Assembly (NCBI GenBank): GCA_022566435.1
Contig: JADFIX010000109.1
Coordinates: 590 to 5,663, forward strand
Reading direction: 5' to 3'
DNA from: Planctomycetota bacterium
Lineage (GTDB): Bacteria > Planctomycetota > Phycisphaerae > UBA1845
Length of the DNA stretch: 5,074 bases
Shown here: positions 1-5,074 of the stretch, one piece after another
How the letters are laid out: each line of letters opens with the position of its first letter
How positions within the stretch are numbered: the first letter of the stretch is position 1
The notes under the pieces: generated by a model
The model's database searches: none
Told to the model about the DNA's origin: nothing
The model's input: the letters and a program-made list of their open reading frames with translations, nothing else
Made by a program: the position numbers and the translations under genes

Positions 1-1
1 C

Positions 2-1909
2 GTCGAGATGGCATCCATCGGCGCCGAACGGTTGCGTGCCGCCGTGGAGGCAAACCAAATCGAGCAGGGCGGGATATCGCTGGGTGTCACGATCAGTGTG
101 GGTGTGGCCGAGCGCGGTCCACAGGCCGAAAACCCGGATGAGCTACTAAGACTCGCCGACGACGCGCTCTATGAGGCAAAGCGCAGCGGTCGAAACCGGG
201 TTTGTGTGTCTGGTACTGGCGTCGCGGCGGTCTCGCCAAGTTCTCTGCAAAAGCCGGTGGACGCGGCGCCGGCGCCGGCGAGCGAATCGGCCCGCGGCGA
301 AGACTCGCGCGGCGTCGTGCTTGTGGTCGATGACGATCCGAGCGCTCGACTCCTGGCACGCAAGATCCTCGAGCAAGATGGTTTTGAAGTCCACGAGGCC
401 CCCGACGGCCGGCATGCCCTGACCAAAGTGCCGGAGATTTGCCCGGACGTGATCCTGATGGATGCGGTGATGCCCAACCTTGACGGATTCGAATGCACCC
501 GAAGACTGAGTGCAAATCCGTCCACATGCGAGATCCCGATCATTATGGTCAGTGGGCAAACGGACGAGAAGCATGTGGAAGCCGGCTTCGTCGCCGGTGC
601 GAGGGAGTACGTCACAAAGCCCTTGCGGCGTCGGGAATTCGCTCTTCGCGTCCGGGCCATGGCGGAACTCTACCGCGGAAAGAAAGCTCTTTTGGCAAGC
701 AACAACGTTCGCGGTGAGCAAGCGCGCGCCATGCAGATTCTATTTGACCTCTCACGCTCGCTTGCAAATGACGTCGACCTTGATGCCATGGTGGATCATA
801 CGGCCGCCGCCACCGCGGAGCTTATGTGCAGCCATCGCGTGTCTGTGATGCTTCCCGACGATACAAGCCGGAACCTGATTGTCGCCGGCGCGATTGGGAT
901 CGACGATCAACTTGCCGCAAAGATTCAGGTGCCCGTGGGCACCGCGATCGCCGGGAAGGTTTTTGCAACCGGTAAGCCCATCGTGCTCAATTCTCCAAGC
1001 GAAGCCATCGAATGCAACGCCCGCTACGATACCGAGTTTTTTGCGAGCGTTCCTCTGGCTTCCAAGGCGATGGTCGTCGCTAACAAAGTGATGGGTGTGC
1101 TAAACGTGACGAACCGACACGACCGGCGACCATTCGCGATGCACGAAATCGAATACCTCGATCTCGTTTGCAATATGACCGCATCGGCGATCGAACAGCT
1201 CCTATCCGGACAAGCACGAGAGCGTGCCTATGCCGCCATTGTCATCGGGCTGGCCAAGCTGGCGGAACATCGCGACGCGGATACGGGGAAGCATCTTGAA
1301 CGGGTCACGCAATACGCATTACTACTGGCCGGAAAACTTCGGAAATCGCCGCCATACACATCAACGATCGATGATTGTTTTCGGGAGAATCTGGAGCAGG
1401 CCATGCCGCTTCACGATATCGGCAAGGTGGCGGTTTCGGATGCCATATTGCTCAAGCCGGGTCGATTGACCGATGCCGAATTCACGGCCATGAAACGACA
1501 CACGGTGGTCGGGGCGAGCGCCATTCAATCAATGGTCGACCAAGCGCCGGATGCAGGATTCCTGGCCATGGCTCGCGACATCGCCTTCTGTCATCACGAA
1601 CGGTGTGACGGAACCGGCTACCCTCGGGGGCTGAAGGGAGACCAGATACCGTTGGCGGCACGGATCGCGGCAGTCGCGGACGCATACGATGCCCTCACGA
1701 CGGTCAGACCTTACAAGGCGGCGTTTTCCCACGAGAAAGCAGTCGACATCATTCGCGGCACCTCCGGCTCGCACTTCGATCCCAAGATCGTCGCATCGTT
1801 CCTGTGCGTCGAGAAACAATTCGCCGAAATGGCGGCACGGATTGATAACGAGGATCGTGCCTCACACGCCGCGGCACCGGCGACCGAACTCGCCGCTTGT
1901 TCCACCTGA
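2..1909 (+). CDS. GGDEF (partial)-REC-GAF-HD-GYP c-di-GMP signalling protein, 5' end outside window
   Basis: The reading frame is open from the first bases of the window, so the gene starts upstream; the Met codon at 8 lies inside a domain and is not the start. Numbering from that Met: residues 1-66 are the C-terminal half of a GGDEF (diguanylate cyclase) domain, with TISVGVA, LADDALYEAK and GRNRV. The GGDEF active-site loop itself is upstream and unseen. An Ala/Pro/Ser linker (67-101) leads to a receiver domain (102-222) with acidic D108-D110, phospho-acceptor D152 in MDAVMP, S182 and K204 in TKP, all intact. A GAF-type sensor domain covers about 243-397. An HD-GYP phosphodiesterase domain (405-605) has H429, H469-D470 (LHDIGK), H498, H529-H530-E531, GTGYP and D558, so its metal ligands look complete. 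HD-GYP domains hydrolyse c-di-GMP to pGpG or GMP in the cytoplasm. No membrane segment is visible. Domain identities are firm. Whether the cyclase half is active and which signal the GAF binds are unknown. It ends at TGA 1907-1909 with no neighbour in the same operon in this window. Confidence 0.95.
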   Translation, partial: VEMASIGAERLRAAVEANQIEQGGISLGVTISVGVAERGPQAENPDELLRLADDALYEAKRSGRNRVCVSGTGVAAVSPSSLQKPVDAAPAPASESARGEDSRGVVLVVDDDPSARLLARKILEQDGFEVHEAPDGRHALTKVPEICPDVILMDAVMPNLDGFECTRRLSANPSTCEIPIIMVSGQTDEKHVEAGFVAGAREYVTKPLRRREFALRVRAMAELYRGKKALLASNNVRGEQARAMQILFDLSRSLANDVDLDAMVDHTAAATAELMCSHRVSVMLPDDTSRNLIVAGAIGIDDQLAAKIQVPVGTAIAGKVFATGKPIVLNSPSEAIECNARYDTEFFASVPLASKAMVVANKVMGVLNVTNRHDRRPFAMHEIEYLDLVCNMTASAIEQLLSGQARERAYAAIVIGLAKLAEHRDADTGKHLERVTQYALLLAGKLRKSPPYTSTIDDCFRENLEQAMPLHDIGKVAVSDAILLKPGRLTDAEFTAMKRHTVVGASAIQSMVDQAPDAGFLAMARDIAFCHHERCDGTGYPRGLKGDQIPLAARIAAVADAYDALTTVRPYKAAFSHEKAVDIIRGTSGSHFDPKIVASFLCVEKQFAEMAARIDNEDRASHAAAPATELAACST

Positions 1910-2085
1910 ACGGGCAACCCGCGCGAAGGGAATCTCGACCGACCGCAGCGCCCGGAGAGCGAGAAATAGTGGACTTGTTTCAGGGCGAAGCCGCGAGGAC
2001 GAGTCTTCAAGACAGTCTGTGCATCTCGTGCAAAGAAGATGGGCCCAGACGTCCGCGCCGGAATTGGCCACCCGACCTACACTGG

Positions 2086-2114
2086 GGACGCAGCCACTCG
2101 GAATGGCTGCATCC
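2086..2114. terminator. Stem-loop, possible bidirectional terminator lacking a T-tract
   Basis: GCAGCCA (2090-2096) pairs perfectly with TGGCTGC (2104-2110) around a 7-nt loop. After one mismatch, GGA 2086-2088 pairs with TCC 2112-2114. The stem lies between two convergent genes, where a terminator is expected. Neither strand has a run of T after it, so a classic intrinsic terminator is not supported. A second small stem, CCCGC 2119-2123 with GCGGG 2130-2134, follows at once. Confidence 0.25.
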
Positions 2115-2184
2115 GGTTCCCGCTGACGGGCGGGCTGGATTCTTGAGGCTGGGGGAGCGATTGCTTTCTGTTCGAGCGTTTGTC

Positions 2185-2218
2185 TCTCGATGAGCCGGCT
2201 CGGGTGTTCGAATCGAGA
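2185..2218. repeat. Inverted repeat TCTCGAT / ATCGAGA around a 10-bp palindrome
   Basis: TCTCGAT (2185-2191) and ATCGAGA (2212-2218) are perfect inverted copies 20 bases apart. The spacer holds the palindrome GAGCCGGCTC (2192-2201), and TTCGAA (2207-2212) overlaps the right arm. A further stem, CCACCC 2221-2226 with GGGTGG 2237-2242, lies next to it. This could be a structured RNA, a protein-binding site or chance in GC-rich DNA; no function can be assigned. Confidence 0.35.
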
Positions 2219-2299
2219 CCCCACCCATCCGCACCGGGGTGGACCACGCGGCGAAACATGGCTACGCCTCAGTCCTGGCGGCCCGCACTCTGTAACGGC

Positions 2300-2770
2300 T
2301 CAAACGCGCCGGCGAGCGATGGGGCCAATTGGAAGCCGACGAACGGCGTTGCCGAGATATCGGTACTGCGGCGCGTCGAGCTCACCGCCGCTTGACACGT
2401 CGATCGCAACGATGCCCTTGCCGGCTACGCGATCACTCACCAAGCTCGCGATCCACGACTCAAAACACCCTTGAAACGCCTCAGGTTTCAGCACCGTCAG
2501 AACACGACGAATACAATCGCGCGACGGAATGCCGCGGGGCAATTCCAGGAACCGCTTCAACCAAGCCTCTTTAGCCTTCGCCCAAGCATGGATGGACGTG
2601 GGGCCCTCGCAGCCGACGATCACCCCGCACACCGAAATGGTGATGATGTCCTTCAGCAGGTGACGCCGGTTGCGTTCATGCCGAGGGTCTGGCAGTAACT
2701 CGAAGTACTTGACGATCGAACGCAACGATGTGGTGACGTTCGACTTGGCGTTCACGCGACGCTTGCCCAT
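2300..2770 (-). pseudogene. ISAs1-family transposase, 3'-truncated (N-terminal domain only)
   Basis: The minus-strand product of about 156 residues resembles the N-terminal part of ISAs1 / H-repeat-associated transposases (DDE_Tnp_1_assoc-type domain). Recognisable signatures in order are FELLPDPRHERNRRH, DIITISVCGVIVG, AKAKEAWLKRFLELP, GIPSRD, a region around LKPEAFQGCFESW, and GKGIVAID. In the family the last motif carries the first catalytic Asp and continues as GKT.RRS followed by roughly 200 further residues. Here similarity stops right after AID (codon at 2401-2399), followed by about 32 unrelated residues and a TGA at 2302-2300. The second Asp and the catalytic Glu are therefore absent and it cannot transpose by itself. 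I chose ATG 2770-2768 because an AAGGAG lies 6 nt upstream and the product then starts MGKRRVN. The frame is open up to another ATG at 2839, but those 23 extra codons do not look like the family. Assignment to the family is by remembered motifs. Confidence 0.85.
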
Positions 2771-2776
2771 CTCAGA

Positions 2777-2782
2777 CTCCTT
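2777..2782 (-). promoter_or_regulatory. Ribosome binding site of the transposase remnant
   Basis: On the minus strand AAGGAG (within AGAAGGAG) lies 6 nt before ATG 2770-2768. It decides the start in favour of this ATG over the in-frame ATG at 2839. Confidence 0.7.
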
Positions 2783-2794
2783 CTGCAATTTCCT

Positions 2795-2815
2795 CTCGCC
2801 GCTCCATGCGGCGAG
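2795..2815. repeat. Perfect 8-bp stem-loop in the transposase leader
   Basis: CTCGCCGC (2795-2802) and GCGGCGAG (2808-2815) are perfect inverted copies with a 5-nt loop, TCCAT. The structure lies 12 nt upstream of the transposase ribosome binding site, in the leader of the minus-strand transcript. Hairpins near transposase starts in other IS families can limit translation from read-through transcripts; that role here is inference. Confidence 0.6.
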
Positions 2816-2876
2816 CTCGCAGAAGGTATAACCGCTCACAGCCTATCGCGCCAGTTTACCTATCTTGCCTATTTAT

Positions 2877-2890
2877 GCGCGCTGGCCCTG
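2877..2890 (-). repeat. Probable terminal inverted repeat of the ISAs1 remnant (single copy)
   Basis: On the minus strand this reads CAGGGCCAGCGCGC, starting with the CAGGG expected at an ISAs1 end and followed by the A/T-rich subterminal stretch and the transposase leader. Its partner was not found, so the assignment rests on remembered family ends and on position. Confidence 0.45.
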
Positions 2891-2924
2891 CGTCATCCGC
2901 CGACAGTGAATCGTGGTTGCAACT

Positions 2925-2930
2925 AAGGAT
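2925..2930 (+). promoter_or_regulatory. Ribosome binding site of the metalloprotease gene
   Basis: AAGGAT at 2925-2930 lies 7 nt before ATG 2938. The in-frame ATG at 2947 has no comparable site at the right distance, and starting at 2938 gives a complete signal peptide. I saw no convincing -35/-10 pair in the 47 bases between the IS end and the ATG. Confidence 0.65.
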
Positions 2931-2937
2931 AACTCTT

Positions 2938-5074
2938 ATGAATTTCATGAAGCTTAGGAGGGAAGGATTGATATCGCTTGGCGCGATCCTTCTGGTCGCC
3001 GGCGTGACATACGCGGCCGGCGGGGTCGCTGATCGAGGCGCTGCTGCCCGCCTGCGGGATGATGTACCTGGAGTTGGATTCCATGAAACCGGTTCGCGCA
3101 TCACGCGCGCCTACGGCAAACCAATGTCCTTCGGCAACACTGCGAAGGATTCGGCGGAGCAATTTCGAATGCGATACGCCGACGTATTCGGTGCGCGGGC
3201 TGGGGATCTCGTTCCCCGAGGCGCCGGAGCCGCGGGCGCCCACCTCCAGCCGGTGATGTTCAACCGTCAGACGGGGCAGTACAAGTTCACGCTGGTCACG
3301 TACCGCCAGGAGCGACAGGGCATCCCCGTGTTCCGCTCCGATCTGCGTCTGCTTGTTCGCAACGAGCCAGGCAATCCGCTCGTGCTGGCAGCCGCAAACC
3401 TGCGCGACCTTGGTAACTTCGCGCCGGGCGCGGCCGTCGCCCAGTTCGATCCGAAGCAGGTCGATACCGGGATGACAACGTTCACGAAGCCGGAAACCGT
3501 CATCTGGGCGGGTGTCGGAGACAAGAGTTCGGATCCCGTGGTCGCCGTTCAGTTCGAGGGATCCAGTGATGACCCCAATACGGGTGATATTCAGGAATGG
3601 CTTTTCGTTGTCGATCCAACGACCAACAAGATCCTGTACAAAGAGGATCGGGTTATCTTCACCGACGTCTCGGGCAACGTCAGCGGGATGGCGACGACCG
3701 GCAACGGTGCCGACATCTGCGATCCCGAGGCGCTAGCCTCAATGCCGTACGCGACGGCCAGCATCCAGGGTGGAAACTCTGCGACGGCGGATGTCAACGG
3801 AGACTACGTGATCTCCAACGCCGGGACGACCGACGTCACGGTGGAATCCCCGCCGAGCGGGTTGTACTTCGTCGTAAGCGATGCCCAACAGGCCGAAGAG
3901 GTTCTGACACAGACCGTAACGCCGCCCGGTCCGGCCGATTTTACGCACAACGCAGCCAACACCAGTGAGTTCGATCGCGCGGAGGTAAACGGCTACGTGC
4001 ACGCCAATGTTGTACGGGACTTCACGCTCGCTCAGAACCCGTCGTATCCGACTATTTCGACGCAGACGGGTATGGGCGTGGTCGTCAACCGCAAGGGTCA
4101 GAATTGTCCGGGCAACGCGTTCTACCTCGCGGGGTCCGTCACGATCAACTTCTGTAAAGCGGCGCGAGGTTTTCCGAATACCGCGTTTTCGAGCATTGTC
4201 CATCACGAATACGGCCACCATATGGTGGAGACCGGCGGCAGCGGCCAGGGCCAGTATGGCGAAGGCATGGGCGACTCTGTTGGCGTCTTGATCGCAGACG
4301 ATCCGGTGCTGGCCCCCGGTTTCTTCGGTAACTGCGCTTCGGGTCTGCGTAACGCGGATAACACGCAGCAGTATCCTTGCTCCGGCAGTATTCACACTTG
4401 CGGGCAGATACTGTCCGGGTGTGTCTGGCATACGCGTGACGAGTTGGTGGTGACGAATCCGAGCACGTATTTGGACATTATCTCGAACCTGACGGTAAAC
4501 AGCATTTTGCTGCACGCGGGGAACCTGATAACGCCTCAGATTTACAGTGATTTTTTGATGTTGGACGATGATGACGCGGACCTGAGCAACGGCACGCCGC
4601 ACAAGACCGAGATCACCACCGGGTTTGCCGCCCACAACATGGTCCCAGCGAGTCTGCCTGCCAACGATAGTTGCTTGAGCGCCATCGAAGCATGCCCGGG
4701 TACGACGTTCAGCGGTTCAACGGTGTTCGCGGACACCGACGGGACACCGAGCTGCGCCGATTCGGACGGAAGTCCCAGCGTCTGGTTCGCCTACACGCCC
4801 GGCTCAAGCGGAACAGCTACGATGTCGATGTGCGCCGCGACGAATTATGACGCCGCCATGTCGGTCCACACGGGCTGCCCCGGCGATACAACCAACGAGG
4901 TCGCGTGCGACGACGACACGTGTGCGGCCGGCGGTCCGGCGGAGGTCACCCTCAGCGTCTCCGGCGGCACCACGTATCTCATCCGAATTGGTGGCTTTAG
5001 CACCGGGTCAGGTGATTTCACGCTCGATATCACCGGTCCGAGTTGCACCGCTTGTACAAGCAATGCTGAGTGTG
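2938..5074 (+). CDS. Secreted zinc metalloprotease, fungalysin (M36)-like gluzincin with PPC-like tail, 3' end outside window
   Basis: The frame is open from ATG 2938 to the end of the window (712 codons, no stop), so the C-terminus is missing. Residues 1-26 look like a Sec signal peptide: KLRR, then a hydrophobic stretch LISLGAILLVAGVTYA, with cleavage likely near TYA-A. Residues about 55-170 resemble an FTP propeptide (YRQERQGIPVFRSDLRLLV), followed by a PepSY-like stretch ending near 240. Residues 243-312 look like a small beta-sandwich insert (GNVSGMAT...ATADVNGDYVI). The catalytic domain spans about 340-570: NGYVHANVVRDF, then zinc ligands H423 and H427 with catalytic E424 in HEYGH, and probable third ligand E442 in GEGMGD, equivalent to the fungalysin GEGWSD. 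It ends with LDDDDADLSNGTPH. Residues 577-700 resemble a PPC (bacterial pre-peptidase C-terminal)-type domain. From 703 a Cys-rich segment begins (CTACTSNAEC). There are 17 Cys in all, which fits disulphides in an exported protein. It likely cleaves proteins outside the cytoplasm after propeptide removal. The substrate is unknown. The peptidase class is firm; the exact family (M36 versus a related unassigned group) is less so. Confidence 0.92.
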   Translation, partial: MNFMKLRREGLISLGAILLVAGVTYAAGGVADRGAAARLRDDVPGVGFHETGSRITRAYGKPMSFGNTAKDSAEQFRMRYADVFGARAGDLVPRGAGAAGAHLQPVMFNRQTGQYKFTLVTYRQERQGIPVFRSDLRLLVRNEPGNPLVLAAANLRDLGNFAPGAAVAQFDPKQVDTGMTTFTKPETVIWAGVGDKSSDPVVAVQFEGSSDDPNTGDIQEWLFVVDPTTNKILYKEDRVIFTDVSGNVSGMATTGNGADICDPEALASMPYATASIQGGNSATADVNGDYVISNAGTTDVTVESPPSGLYFVVSDAQQAEEVLTQTVTPPGPADFTHNAANTSEFDRAEVNGYVHANVVRDFTLAQNPSYPTISTQTGMGVVVNRKGQNCPGNAFYLAGSVTINFCKAARGFPNTAFSSIVHHEYGHHMVETGGSGQGQYGEGMGDSVGVLIADDPVLAPGFFGNCASGLRNADNTQQYPCSGSIHTCGQILSGCVWHTRDELVVTNPSTYLDIISNLTVNSILLHAGNLITPQIYSDFLMLDDDDADLSNGTPHKTEITTGFAAHNMVPASLPANDSCLSAIEACPGTTFSGSTVFADTDGTPSCADSDGSPSVWFAYTPGSSGTATMSMCAATNYDAAMSVHTGCPGDTTNEVACDDDTCAAGGPAEVTLSVSGGTTYLIRIGGFSTGSGDFTLDITGPSCTACTSNAEC

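Larger units (their letters stand above)
1910..2299. other. Intergenic region without a supported gene
   Basis: This is about 390 bases between the stop of the HD-GYP gene and the stop of the transposase remnant, which converge on it. Several short open frames cross it on both strands, but none has a convincing ribosome binding site or family motif. It contains several short inverted repeats: 2090-2096 with 2104-2110, 2119-2123 with 2130-2134, 2185-2191 with 2212-2218, and 2221-2226 with 2237-2242. I found no transposase C-terminal motifs on the minus strand, so it does not appear to be the missing half of the insertion sequence. Confidence 0.6.
2399..2890 (-). mobile_element. ISAs1-family insertion sequence remnant
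   Basis: The remnant consists of the truncated transposase plus its leader and the probable outer end. Read inward on the minus strand, the sequence from 2890 begins CAGGGCCAGCGCGCATAA. As I remember the family, many ISAs1 elements begin with CAGGG, which places the outer boundary at 2890. The opposite boundary is put at about 2399, where transposase similarity ends. No matching second terminal repeat was found on the other side, so the element looks deleted rather than complete (ISAs1 elements are usually around 1.2-1.4 kb). Between 2840 and 2880 there are near-repeats of CCTATC/T (2842, 2859, 2868) that could be subterminal binding sites. The boundaries are approximate. Confidence 0.7.

Noticed and set aside
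264..284. Short GGCGCC/GCCGGC repetition
   Set aside because: It encodes the Ala/Pro linker between GGDEF and REC and is simply low-complexity GC-rich coding sequence.
146..721. Minus-strand open frames opposite the GGDEF/REC region (also 93-527 and 169-660)
   Set aside because: They are antisense to strongly recognisable domains, Arg-rich and without motifs. They are shadows of the real gene.
1981..1995. CAGGGC on the plus strand as a possible partner IS end
   Set aside because: Only the first six bases match the end at 2890, the flanking bases give no target duplication, and no transposase sequence lies next to it.
2039..2146. A 35-codon plus-strand frame starting MGPDVRAGIG
   Set aside because: It has no ribosome binding site and no recognised family. 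It is too short to support without conservation data.
1897..2193. A 98-codon plus-strand frame overlapping the end of the HD-GYP gene
   Set aside because: It has no good ribosome binding site or recognisable motif, is rich in Arg/Pro, and neighbouring frames are open over the same stretch.
2192..2235. GTTCGAATC followed by CCACCCATCCGCACC, resembling a tRNA T-loop and 3' end
   Set aside because: The bases flanking the T-loop do not form a 5-bp T-stem, and no matching acceptor strand, D-arm or anticodon arm is present upstream.
3739..4635. A 298-codon open frame on the minus strand
   Set aside because: It lies wholly antisense to the metalloprotease catalytic domain, has an Arg/Val-rich composition typical of a shadow frame and shows no family motif. 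The plus-strand frame carries clear active-site motifs.
1..5074. CRISPR arrays, rRNA and toxin-antitoxin pairs
   Set aside because: I looked for regularly spaced repeats, conserved RNA gene segments and paired small genes, and saw none.

Overview
The window holds two long plus-strand genes, both cut by the window edges, with a decayed insertion sequence on the minus strand between them. Codon positions are GC-rich. The combination of a multidomain c-di-GMP protein with a large secreted Cys-rich metalloprotease that carries a PPC-like tail suggests a free-living environmental Gram-negative bacterium. Planctomycetota is my best guess, because proteases of this style (fungalysin fold, a NGTPH-type end to the catalytic domain, then Cys-rich modules) are familiar there. 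Myxococcota or another large-genome phylum cannot be excluded, since there is no rRNA or other marker gene.

Layout. Positions 2-1909 (+) encode the C-terminal part of a GGDEF / receiver (REC) / GAF / HD-GYP signalling protein; its N-terminus lies before the window. Positions 1910-2299 contain no gene I can support, only several short inverted repeats. Positions 2300-2770 (-) are an ISAs1-family transposase pseudogene. It keeps the N-terminal domain but loses family similarity at the first catalytic Asp (near 2399). The likely outer end of the element is at about 2890. Positions 2938-5074 (+) encode a secreted zinc metalloprotease of the fungalysin/thermolysin (gluzincin) type with a signal peptide, an FTP-like propeptide, an HEYGH...GEGMGD active site and a Cys-rich C-terminal region that continues past the window. 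This gene has no stop codon inside the window.

How they relate. Nothing ties the two intact genes into one operon: they are about 1 kb apart and the IS remnant sits between them, convergent with the signalling gene and divergent from the protease gene. The signalling protein probably makes and/or degrades c-di-GMP under phosphorelay and small-molecule control. The protease probably acts outside the cytoplasm on protein substrates. c-di-GMP control of the protease would be speculation. I do not see a clearly undescribed system here. The most useful second looks are the domain fusion, the IS breakpoint, the IS end only 47 bp from the protease start codon, and the architecture of the protease itself.
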